Below the pieces are notes generated by a model. That model was not told the DNA's origin and searched no databases. It saw only the letters and a program-made list of their open reading frames with translations. DNA of 64,000 nt from Paenibacillus sp. L3-i20 (lineage in GTDB: Bacteria > Bacillota > Bacilli > Paenibacillales > Paenibacillaceae). The translations under genes and the position numbers were made by a program. Below, in pieces: positions 24,259 to 31,368 of this stretch. Position 1 is the first letter of the stretch. Each line of letters begins with the position of its first letter. The stretch covers positions 1,757,678 through 1,821,677 of the forward strand of contig NZ_BQME02000001.1 of the NCBI RefSeq assembly GCF_022180385.2, given 5' to 3'.

Positions 24259-25020
24259 TCATAATCCTAGCAAGCTGGATAAAGTGCCAGATAAGATTTT
24301 TTCTTTGTCGTTGGAGGATATCGAAAGCCGTTCAATTTTTAATTTTTCGATGACTGGATCGGACAGAGGAAATTCCGAGCCGTAAAACATTTTGTCAGGG
24401 CCAGCTTGCTCTACGGCCATTCGCAAAGCTAGCGGCGTAGCTGTGGAAGTTTCCAGAAATAGGTTGTTCGTTGTGGCTGATAGTTCAATTGCTTCGTTGT
24501 CTAAGGGGCCGAAGCCCATATGTCCAAATACAAAATTCGTTTTTGGGAATTCCTTAGCCAACATGCCCAAAGCCGATGTATTGGCGCCGGGAAAGACGAC
24601 GACATGTGTGTAGAAAGGCAGATTTAGTTCTCCGCATAAAGCAGCCAGTTCTTTGGATACCTGCCCAAGAAATGAAATTTGATGAACCATGGGAGAGAGC
24701 TTTAAACCCTTGAAGCCATTACGGCTAGCCTGCTCTACCTCCTCCAATACTCGGTTGATAGGCTGATTCGGATTTACGCAGTAAAAGCCGTAAAATACGT
24801 CCGGGTACTTGCGAATTGTCTCTAGAATAAAATCATTGCATGGTTCTGTACTTTCTGGCTTGCTCTTACCCGTAACATAGCTACTCATTTTTCTTACATC
24901 CAGCATTCCTCCCGGAACGATTACGGCTTTGTCCACCTGAGCAGCTTTCAGTTGTTCCATAAGTGCCTCAGGGCTGGAAAAGCTGGATGAGGAAACATGG
25001 GCATGTCCATCGATAACCAT
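24259..25020 (-). CDS. Amidohydrolase-2 family metalloenzyme, candidate benzoxazole cyclase
   Basis: A compact 253-residue TIM-barrel enzyme of the amidohydrolase-2 (ACMSD-like) family. Metal-ligand candidates are DGHAHV (H6, H8), YTHVV (H139), FGHMG (H167) and SEFPLSDP (D221). K107 in GLKLSP is also conserved in the family. Members are decarboxylases and hydrolases. However, an amidohydrolase-like protein (NatAM) closes the benzoxazole ring in nataxazole biosynthesis, and one is reported for closoxazole-type pathways. It is flanked by two PaaK-like ligases within an operon that makes an ortho-aminophenol acid, so cyclodehydration to a benzoxazole is a reasonable hypothesis. GGAGG precedes the ATG. 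Confidence 0.75.
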   Translation of the reverse strand: MVIDGHAHVSSSSFSSPEALMEQLKAAQVDKAVIVPGGMLDVRKMSSYVTGKSKPESTEPCNDFILETIRKYPDVFYGFYCVNPNQPINRVLEEVEQASRNGFKGLKLSPMVHQISFLGQVSKELAALCGELNLPFYTHVVVFPGANTSALGMLAKEFPKTNFVFGHMGFGPLDNEAIELSATTNNLFLETSTATPLALRMAVEQAGPDKMFYGSEFPLSDPVIEKLKIERLSISSNDKEKILSGTLSSLLGL

Positions 25021-25048
25021 TCCAAGTCCTCCTTATTCAAAGGAATCA

Positions 25049-26422
25049 TTAATCCTGTTTTCTAATAATGCGATTTACTTTTCCATATGTACGAGGTAGC
25101 TGAGTGTTAATTTCCACACGGAAATCAATACCGATTTTTTGCTTCATATGGCTCTGAACTTTATGAATAATTTCTTTCTCCGTCAATTCCGTCTTAAACG
25201 GCTCTACTTCAATTGTTATACCTTCCGCATCCAGTACGAAGTGATACCACATTGATATATCAGGCACTTCCATTAAGAAATGCTCAAGTAGAAATGGTGA
25301 TATTGGAGTACCGTCAATCTTCAGCTGACCTTCCATTCTTCCTCTAATGTGCAGGGTATCCAACTGAATACCAAGCGAGCAATCCGATTTTTTCAAAAAC
25401 CCAATGTCGCCGGTTCGGTAACGGATGAAAGGCATTCCTTCCCTTACTAGTGACGTAATGACGATCTCGCCTATTTCCTCGTATTCGACAGGTTCACCAG
25501 ACTCAATATCGACTACCTCAACCTTGACATGCCCTTCCATAATGTGATAACCGTGATGTCCAGAGCACTCTACACCGACTACTCCGCATTCCGTTGATCC
25601 ATAAACGAAGTGTACGGGGCATTTCCACCAGTCCTCAAGTCGTTTGCGGAATTGAGGGGAACAACCTTCACCAGTTATAAGCATTTTCTTCAGGCGGATA
25701 TCTTCGCCGAGTCGAACGCCAAGTCTCTCGCATTCTTCAGCCAAAATGGAGGCATAGGATGGGGTCGTGACAAGAATTGTCGAGTTGAATTCTTTCATGA
25801 TGTCTATGGTTCTATCCGTAGTAGAGAGGTATCCTCCCTTACCCAAAGAGAGAATAGTAGCTCCGAAAACGAACTGGTACAAGCGCTGAAATCCTAAGCC
25901 TGGTTGGGAAAATTCGTAGGGTAAAGCAATACCGACAACATCGTCTTCACTATCGTCAAACAAGGTAGTGTACTTCGGAATACCGTCATGGATATAGTGA
26001 TCGGCCAAAGTATATGAAATGTACAGCGGACGTCCCGTTGTGCCCGAAGTCGTATGTACTTGTCCGATTTTTTTTCTGTCGCAGCAGAGCAATTTGTCCT
26101 TATCACCTTTGAGAGATTCTTTGAGTAAGAACGGAACTCGGTTAAAATCCTGTAAGGTATCAATCTGAGGCTTGTTGAATCCTGCTTGAGTCAACTGTTC
26201 TCTATAAAAAGCGTTGTTGTTCCAAACATACTCAAGAGTCAAATTTAGAGCATGCAACTGATAATTTTCTATCTCTTCTCGAGATACATATTCGATCGTG
26301 GTGCGACGATCATCCCATTCATCGAAAAAGGAAGATAGGGATTGAATATGGGTCTTGTCTCCTTGCAGAACTGCTTCCATTACCCGAGTATGCAGTGGCT
26401 TTGTGCTGACGATAGAATTCAT
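25049..26422 (-). CDS. PaaK-like adenylate-forming ligase 1
   Basis: A 457-residue enzyme with the ATP loop HTTSGTTGRPLYIS, the motif VYGSTECGVVGVEC, FIRYRTGDIGFLKKSDCSLG and HIRGRMEGQLKI, and a C-terminal lid ending RTYGKVNRIIRK. AGGAGG lies before the ATG. It belongs to the same subgroup as ligase 2 and probably arose by duplication. With the aldolase gene 20 bases upstream and the amidohydrolase gene 29 bases downstream, it most likely activates 3-amino-4-hydroxybenzoate or its coupling partner. Which ligase takes which acid cannot be read from sequence alone. Confidence 0.8.
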   Translation of the reverse strand: MNSIVSTKPLHTRVMEAVLQGDKTHIQSLSSFFDEWDDRRTTIEYVSREEIENYQLHALNLTLEYVWNNNAFYREQLTQAGFNKPQIDTLQDFNRVPFLLKESLKGDKDKLLCCDRKKIGQVHTTSGTTGRPLYISYTLADHYIHDGIPKYTTLFDDSEDDVVGIALPYEFSQPGLGFQRLYQFVFGATILSLGKGGYLSTTDRTIDIMKEFNSTILVTTPSYASILAEECERLGVRLGEDIRLKKMLITGEGCSPQFRKRLEDWWKCPVHFVYGSTECGVVGVECSGHHGYHIMEGHVKVEVVDIESGEPVEYEEIGEIVITSLVREGMPFIRYRTGDIGFLKKSDCSLGIQLDTLHIRGRMEGQLKIDGTPISPFLLEHFLMEVPDISMWYHFVLDAEGITIEVEPFKTELTEKEIIHKVQSHMKQKIGIDFRVEINTQLPRTYGKVNRIIRKQD

Positions 26423-26441
26423 GTTAGCCTCCTGAATAGTA

Positions 26442-27251
26442 TTAATTTACTGCTAAGCTGATTTTGGATTCATACATCTCGAACACTTCGGCAGGCCTTT
26501 TCAGCTCATGAATCAGCATATTTATAGCCTGAAGCATTTTTGATGGATTTTCATCCTCGAACACATTTCTTCCCGGGCATATTCCCTTGGCGCCGGCTAA
26601 CATGGCCGTATGGATTTCCTCAAACCATTTCAGTTTGTCGGTAGTGGAACTTCCTCCGGCGATGAGAACTGGGATGGGGAAGGAACCTAAAACATCCAAC
26701 AGAGCGCTTTGATCTCCGGGATATTCAACTTTGACCAAATCTGCGCCCATTTCGCCTACCACTCTTACGGCATGGGCAATATGGCCTGCGCGCCGGGTTC
26801 CCTCACCATGCACGTTCACCATAGCGAGCAGCGGCATTCCCCATTTGTAAGCTTGGTCGGAGAGCTGTCCGAATTCCCTAAGCATGGCGGATTCTTCTGA
26901 CACACCGAAATTGATGTGAACGGAAACCGCAGTGACTCCAAGTGAAAGCGCATGATCCATACTGGAGACCATTTGCTTGAAGGTTTGGTCCTTGCCCATT
27001 GAGGTAGAAGCCGACATGTGGAGAATAAATTCGGTAGGCGGGGCTGACAAGCTCGAACGTAGTGCCCAGTACAAAGTACCTTTGTGGCCGATAATTGCTT
27101 GAACTTGGTTTTCACATGCTTGTTCGACGAGATCCGGGATGTTTCGCAGTCCTCTTATAGGACCTAAGGTCGTCCCATGGTCAATTGGAAGCATGACCGC
27201 TTTGCCTGTTTTGGGATGAAGAAGCTTGGACATTCGAATAATTTTGTTCAT
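26442..27251 (-). CDS. DeoC/LacD-family aldolase (GriI-like, AHBA synthesis)
   Basis: A 269-residue class-I aldolase related to archaeal 2-amino-3,7-dideoxy-D-threo-hept-6-ulosonate synthase. The N-terminal MLPIDHGTT, the phosphate-binding VLIAGGSS...GICPGRNVF region and the Schiff-base lysine in ADLVKVEYPGD (K174) are present. In GriI-type enzymes the substrates are aspartate semialdehyde and dihydroxyacetone phosphate. Where archaeal homologues carry a MYPRG-like tyrosine motif, this protein reads MVNVHG. It is the first gene of the operon, with AAAGGGGG upstream of ATG 27251 and a likely promoter 72 bases further up. Together with the dehydroquinate-synthase-like enzyme it should yield 3-amino-4-hydroxybenzoate. 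Confidence 0.85.
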   Translation of the reverse strand: MNKIIRMSKLLHPKTGKAVMLPIDHGTTLGPIRGLRNIPDLVEQACENQVQAIIGHKGTLYWALRSSLSAPPTEFILHMSASTSMGKDQTFKQMVSSMDHALSLGVTAVSVHINFGVSEESAMLREFGQLSDQAYKWGMPLLAMVNVHGEGTRRAGHIAHAVRVVGEMGADLVKVEYPGDQSALLDVLGSFPIPVLIAGGSSTTDKLKWFEEIHTAMLAGAKGICPGRNVFEDENPSKMLQAINMLIHELKRPAEVFEMYESKISLAVN

Positions 27252-27294
27252 AGTTCGCCCCCTTTAGGAGAGTGGAATTCTGTTCTTATTCCAC

Positions 27295-27322
27295 TAGATT
27301 ACATTGATGCCAGTAGATTACA
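27295..27322. repeat. Direct repeat TAGATTACA in the operon leader
   Basis: TAGATTACA occurs at 27295-27303 and again at 27314-27322, 19 bases apart (about two helical turns). The copies lie between the predicted -10 box and the start codon of the aldolase gene, a position suited to a repressor or activator site. Confidence 0.45.
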
Positions 27323-27351
27323 AATATAATGGTACAATATGTTTGAGTCGA
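27323..27351 (-). promoter_or_regulatory. Putative promoter of the aryl biosynthesis operon
   Basis: On the minus strand, TCGACT (27351-27346) and TATATT (27328-27323) are separated by 17 bases, matching a vegetative promoter at 4/6 and 5/6 positions. The start codon is at 27251. Confidence 0.45.
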
Positions 27352-27371
27352 AAGGAAGAGGGAGAAACTGT

Positions 27372-27434
27372 ATGATTATGAAAGAAATTGTCGATTATTA
27401 TCGAATAAAAATTAAATTGAATAAATTTGCATGA
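27372..27434 (+). CDS. Possible 20-residue small ORF
   Basis: ATG at 27372 follows AGGGAG by about 7 bases and reads MIMKEIVDYYRIKIKLNKFA before TGA. It is divergent from the biosynthetic operon. It may be a truncated regulator or chance; no family is recognised. The 27435-27759 stretch after it is AT-rich and holds no other gene. Confidence 0.25.
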   Translation: MIMKEIVDYYRIKIKLNKFA

Positions 27435-27759
27435 AAACCACATTTTTTAAAAATCAAAAATTTATAAATACATGTAATTTTGTATTAGAAGGTTTTTATC
27501 CGTTATCTTATATCATGAATTAAATACTTCTATTCATTTAAGAAATTAAAGTAGCAATAAAGGAATAATTTCAGCAATTTGAAAGATAGTTCGTACGACA
27601 CATAAAAAGTAGGTCCTTTTAATTATATTTTCCGAAGGGAAGACGAAGATCCGACTTTCTATGTCAGAATATTGTTACTAGCCAAGTGCCTATCGAGCCT
27701 CAAGTGCAACAAGTGAGCTATCTTCAATACTTCCTTAGATCATATAAGATTAAAATGAG

Positions 27760-27796
27760 ACGGTCTTGATCCTGGTTTTAGGATTAAGGCCGTTTT
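27760..27796 (+). terminator. Rho-independent terminator upstream of alkD-like gene
   Basis: ACGGTCTTGATCCT / AGGATTAAGGCCGT stem with a T4 tract on the plus strand. It ends a transcript coming from the left, perhaps that of the small ORF, because no other plus-strand gene precedes it. Confidence 0.6.
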
Positions 27797-27859
27797 ATGA
27801 TATATTCATGTAAAGAAGGCTTATCTATAAGGACAAGCAATCGAAAGGGAGTGCGAATA

Positions 27860-28567
27860 ATGGATCTAGAAGCAGTTATGCAAGAACTTGAATCTCTCGG
27901 CAAGGAACGTACTAAGAAGATATATTTGTCCAATGGCGCGCACGAACCGCTTTTTGGTGTGGCTACAGGCGAGATGAAGCCCATTTTAAGAAAAATAAAG
28001 CTCAATCAACCATTGGCTGAGCAACTTTATGCCACAGGCAATTACGACGCTATGTATTTCGCCGGTGTTATTGCTGATCCGAAAGCAATGTCTAAAGCGG
28101 ATTTTGAGCGTTGGATCGATGGAGCTTATTTTTATATGCTGTCAGATTTCGTGGTGGCAGTAACTTTGTCAGAATCTGATATTGCACAAGAAGTGGCTGA
28201 AAAATGGATTGCAAGTGATATAGATCTGAAAATGTCGGCAGGCTGGAGCTGTTATTGCTGGCTTCTTGGTAATCGTCCAGACAAGGAATTTTCTGAAGAG
28301 AAAATGGCTGATATGTTGGAACTTGTAAAAAATACGATTCACGATGCTCCTGATCGGACGAAATACTCCATGAACAATTTTATGTATACAGTAGCGACAT
28401 CCTATCTGCCGCTTCATGATAAGGCAGTCGCAGTTGCGACGGAAGTAGGACCTGTAGAGGTTCATCAAGGTACTGCAAAAAGCAAGTTTATAAATGCTTC
28501 CGTTAATATAAATAAGGTAGTGGAAAAAGGCAAAGTAGGCTTTAAACGTAAGCATGTGCGGTGTTAG
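27860..28567 (+). CDS. DNA alkylation repair protein (AlkD-like HEAT-repeat)
   Basis: A 235-residue all-helical protein of the AlkC/AlkD-like superfamily. It starts MDLEAVMQELESLGKERTKK and contains GVATGEMKPILRKIK and a run of HEAT-like helices (residues about 60-200). AlkD glycosylases excise N3- and N7-alkylated purines. This shorter branch has not all been shown to be active. ATG 27860 follows GAAAGGGAG by 8 bases; an earlier ATG at 27797 lies inside the terminator tail. Monocistronic, with a hairpin after the stop. Confidence 0.8.
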   Translation: MDLEAVMQELESLGKERTKKIYLSNGAHEPLFGVATGEMKPILRKIKLNQPLAEQLYATGNYDAMYFAGVIADPKAMSKADFERWIDGAYFYMLSDFVVAVTLSESDIAQEVAEKWIASDIDLKMSAGWSCYCWLLGNRPDKEFSEEKMADMLELVKNTIHDAPDRTKYSMNNFMYTVATSYLPLHDKAVAVATEVGPVEVHQGTAKSKFINASVNINKVVEKGKVGFKRKHVRC

Positions 28568-28583
28568 AAAGTGCAAGGGAAGG

Positions 28584-28629
28584 GAGCGGCAGCCCTGAAA
28601 GGAACATTAAAATGTTAGGACTGCCGCTC
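28584..28629. terminator. Hairpin between convergent genes
   Basis: GAGCGGCAG / CTGCCGCTC stem closing a loop of about 28 bases that contains a second small AACATT/AATGTT stem. It separates the alkD-like gene and the convergent secreted-protein gene. Confidence 0.5.
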
Positions 28630-28656
28630 TGATTTCAAGCAACGGCTTGTCTTTGA

Positions 28657-29037
28657 TCAGTCGTGATAAATCAGTCTTGTAAGAGTACTTGTATAACTCG
28701 TTTTTTTCACGAAAAGTTCGGCTTGGCCACCACCGTCAGTAAATCCGCTAACATTAAATACTTTACTCTGGCCAGGGCAGATAGTGCCCTTTCCGATATA
28801 GTCGTTTGGATCATAGGGATCATATTCCCAAAGCTCAAAGTTTACGCAGACTGTATTGTATCGGTCACTTGATACCTTCCAGTTGCCTCCGCCAGAATCC
28901 CAGGTGTTTCCATACTTTTTAACAGATTCTTCGCCAATGTAATCCCATTGCCCTGGCGCTGCTGAAACAGAGGGAACGGCAGCAGACATGGCAAAAACGA
29001 TTGTCACTGGTAAAAGCAATCTTTTAAACTTGTTCAT
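28657..29037 (-). CDS. Small secreted protein of unknown function
   Basis: A 126-residue protein with a clear Sec signal peptide (MNKFKRLLLPVTIVFAMSAA, cleaved after VSA). The mature part of about 98 residues is rich in W, Y, D and G, with two cysteines (NTVCVNFELWE, GTICPGQSKVF) that could form a disulphide. The shape suggests a small beta-sandwich, similar to secreted proteins of Bacillus with unknown role. GGAGG lies 7 bases before ATG 29037. It converges on the alkD-like gene. Confidence 0.6.
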   Translation of the reverse strand: MNKFKRLLLPVTIVFAMSAAVPSVSAAPGQWDYIGEESVKKYGNTWDSGGGNWKVSSDRYNTVCVNFELWEYDPYDPNDYIGKGTICPGQSKVFNVSGFTDGGGQAELFVKKTSYTSTLTRLIYHD

Positions 29038-29192
29038 TATTTCACCTCCTCCCATTGAGGATAGTTTAAGTTATATTTCTATTTTTTTGGAATAAAAAAA
29101 CACTCTTGATTAAAGAACTCTAATTCTCCGATTCACTGTCCCTAAATCCCACTGGTTACTTTCATCTTGACAACTTTGTTAATAAGAGGAAT

Positions 29193-29220
29193 AATTTATT
29201 TATTGACTAATAAATAAATT
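29193..29220. promoter_or_regulatory. Palindromic TetR operator 1
   Basis: Perfect 12-bp arms AATTTATTTATT / AATAAATAAATT around GACT, directly before the ribosome binding site of the TetR gene. A matching palindrome lies before the next gene (29803-29824), which suggests both are bound by this TetR protein. Confidence 0.6.
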
Positions 29221-29237
29221 GAGAGGGGGTGAAGAGA

Positions 29238-29744
29238 GTGGTCGTCCGCGAGGATCGGAAAGAACAGATTATCGATAAAGCAGTGGGGATATTCGCGGAA
29301 CAGGGATATTACAAAGCGACGACGGCTTTGGTAGCGAAGGCGGCAGGCGTAACGCAACCTTATGTGTTTCACTTTTTTGCTAGTAAGGAAGAATTGTTCA
29401 AAGCGGTCGTTGACCGGGCAACGCAACGTGTTCGTGAGACATTCGAGGGAATTGAAGCGCCAGCTGATCAGCTGGGGGTGACGATGGGTAAGGCGTTTTC
29501 GTCGATTATGAACGTACATCGTGACGAAATTTTACTCCTTATGCAGTCGTACACCATTGCTGAACCTGTCATTAGGGAGCATGTCAGTAACAATTTTCAG
29601 CTTATTCACAAGGCTATAACTACCAAGTTCAATGAAGCTCATATTCCGAATCCGGAAGCAGCAGCAAGCAAATTCATCGGAACGGGTATGCTTATTACGT
29701 TGTCGGAAGTGTTGAATTTGCCCCAGCTTAAGTATTACAAATAA
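29238..29744 (+). CDS. TetR-family transcriptional regulator
   Basis: A 168-residue repressor. The N-terminal helix-turn-helix is canonical (IIDKAVGIFAEQGYYKATTA, VAKAAGVTQPYVFHFFASKE) and the C-terminal ligand domain is helical. I choose the GTG at 29238, eight bases after GAGGGGG, over the GTG at 29229 that overlaps this motif. The palindrome upstream implies autorepression, and the same palindrome precedes the two membrane-protein genes that follow. Confidence 0.85.
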   Translation: MVVREDRKEQIIDKAVGIFAEQGYYKATTALVAKAAGVTQPYVFHFFASKEELFKAVVDRATQRVRETFEGIEAPADQLGVTMGKAFSSIMNVHRDEILLLMQSYTIAEPVIREHVSNNFQLIHKAITTKFNEAHIPNPEAAASKFIGTGMLITLSEVLNLPQLKYYK

Positions 29745-29802
29745 GCAGTTGTTTAAGGAAATGTAGAAGGCGGCAAAATGTCGCCTATATATTTCGAAAT
29801 TT

Positions 29803-29824
29803 ATTTATTTATTGATAAATAAAT
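29803..29824. promoter_or_regulatory. Palindromic TetR operator 2
   Basis: Perfect 10-bp arms ATTTATTTAT / ATAAATAAAT with a 2-base centre, 35 bases before the ATG at 29859. It shares the ATTTATTTATTGA half with operator 1. Confidence 0.6.
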
Positions 29825-29858
29825 CTGTCCATCCCGATTAAGAAAGGATTGATCAAGA

Positions 29859-30761
29859 ATGACTGGAGTGAACCATAATACTGTTAGGTACATGGTCGGG
29901 AAGTTATTTGCGGGAGAACGTTTACTTGTCATGGTAGGCTTATTAGGCTTAGTGCTAGCTGCAATTAGTGCTCTTTATATCGGATTCAATGGTGCAACTA
30001 TTCTGCCGGAAGGGAATATAGAAAGCGTGTTTTCTTTCGATGCTGCACTTGGATTGTTCGCCTTGTCTATTGCTGCAATTATGCCTTTGGCGAACCTAAG
30101 TTCTCGCAACCGGGCAATTATTAGGTGGCTGTTTATTCAAAGTGCACTTTACGCGTACGCGGTGGAGACGATTCAGCATTTTCGTGGTATTAATCCGCGA
30201 TTTTCGGAAGTCGGCACGACCGCAGATACGATATTTGGCGCTTTATTCGGTTTGGAATCATTTGTGCTTATCATCGCCACTGTGTTGCTTGCGATCTCTT
30301 TTTTCAGAAGACGTGGATATGAAGCACTCAAACCGTTGGTGCTGAGTATCCGCTATGCATTTGTGTCGACGATGGCGGCTTTTGCCGGAGGTATATGGAT
30401 GATTGCGCTGCAAAGTCGCTATACAGGGGATGCCGGTAATTTAATCGTCCTTCATGGTTTAGGTTTCCACGCTCTGCAAGCACTTCCACTGCTTGGATGG
30501 CTTCTTATGCGGTCAAACATGGACGCCAAGATTACTCATAGGTGGGTTCACATTGGCAGCATTTCTTGGACATTGGCAATTCTTTTCGTCGCTATCCAAA
30601 CGGTTCTTGGTCGTACTTTGTTTGAACTGACACTACTCCCCATTCTATCCCTCGTTATGCTGCTCGCATGGCTTTCTGTCGCAGCGGTATCTGCCCGCAA
30701 ATTTCTGAGCGGAGAATCGCTTTTCAAACCTTCCAAGGGTAAAGATAGGGGGCTTTCATGA
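29859..30761 (+). CDS. Polytopic membrane protein, TetR-controlled operon
   Basis: A 300-residue protein with about eight transmembrane helices and no named domain that I recognise. It includes a polar loop VETIQHFRGINPRFSEVGTT and a histidine-rich stretch VLHGLGFHALQALPLLGWL near residue 200. AAAGGA lies 10 bases upstream of the ATG. Its TGA overlaps the ATG of the next gene, so the two are coupled. The TetR operator before it implies induction by the TetR ligand. Function unknown. Confidence 0.65.
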   Translation: MTGVNHNTVRYMVGKLFAGERLLVMVGLLGLVLAAISALYIGFNGATILPEGNIESVFSFDAALGLFALSIAAIMPLANLSSRNRAIIRWLFIQSALYAYAVETIQHFRGINPRFSEVGTTADTIFGALFGLESFVLIIATVLLAISFFRRRGYEALKPLVLSIRYAFVSTMAAFAGGIWMIALQSRYTGDAGNLIVLHGLGFHALQALPLLGWLLMRSNMDAKITHRWVHIGSISWTLAILFVAIQTVLGRTLFELTLLPILSLVMLLAWLSVAAVSARKFLSGESLFKPSKGKDRGLS

Positions 30762-31228
30762 TGATCGCAGCATTATTTTCTACTACTGGAATTGCGATAC
30801 TGAGCTGGTTGCTCCTAATTTTGTTGCCTAAGTGGCGGTTCACACAGTTTCTGGCCAATACGGCCGTCTTCCCGATATATCTTGCATTGCTGTATACTAT
30901 CGGAATCATTACTGTCATAGTGGAGGCTGGCTTCGGTTTCGTAAACGATTTCGGCTCTGCTGAAGGGGTAATCCGTCTTTTATCAAATCCTGAATTTGCT
31001 CTACTTGTGTGGATTCATATACTCTGCTTCGACCAAGCGGTCGGACATTACGTGTACCGTGATAATATGGCTCATCGTTATGTTGCACTGCCGATACAGT
31101 CGATTCTGTTGTTCTCCATCCTCATGTTTGGTCCACTTGGATTCTTGTGTTATCTCGCTATAAGGGCATTCAGCAAAAACAGTCGGGAGAAACATGCCGG
31201 AACTGAGAGAACGACTGCGAAATCATAA
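30758..31228 (+). CDS. ABA4-like (DUF4281) membrane protein
   Basis: A 156-residue protein with four transmembrane helices. The core LLSNPEFALLVWIHILCFDQ, then VGHYVYRDN and FGPLGFLCYLAIRA, is typical of the ABA4-like family. In plants ABA4 acts in neoxanthin formation; bacterial members are uncharacterised membrane proteins. The start overlaps the previous gene by four bases (ATGA). The basic C-terminal tail is cytosolic. Confidence 0.75.
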   Translation: MMIAALFSTTGIAILSWLLLILLPKWRFTQFLANTAVFPIYLALLYTIGIITVIVEAGFGFVNDFGSAEGVIRLLSNPEFALLVWIHILCFDQAVGHYVYRDNMAHRYVALPIQSILLFSILMFGPLGFLCYLAIRAFSKNSREKHAGTERTTAKS

Positions 31229-31303
31229 TAATGTAGCATCGACGGGGGTTCATTTAAAGAGTTCAGGAGTAGTGAAAATTGTTAATTTTCTGATTCCGTA
31301 AAA

Positions 31304-31352
31304 AAGGGGCTGTTCCAAAAGCCATGGTTCATGACTTTCGGTACACCCCCAC
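31304..31352. terminator. Imperfect hairpin with GGGGCTGTTCC motif
   Basis: GGGGCTGTTCCAAAAGCCATG pairs imperfectly with CATGACTTTCGGTACACCCC. It lies between convergent operons. It resembles the ends of the 200-bp hairpin at 55450-55649, so it may be the minimal form of the same repeat family. Confidence 0.5.
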
Positions 31353-31368
31353 TACACAACAGCTATAT

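Noticed and set aside
14073..27251. NRPS or PKS interpretation of the operon
   Set aside because: No carrier, condensation or ketosynthase domain is present; the adenylating enzymes are stand-alone.
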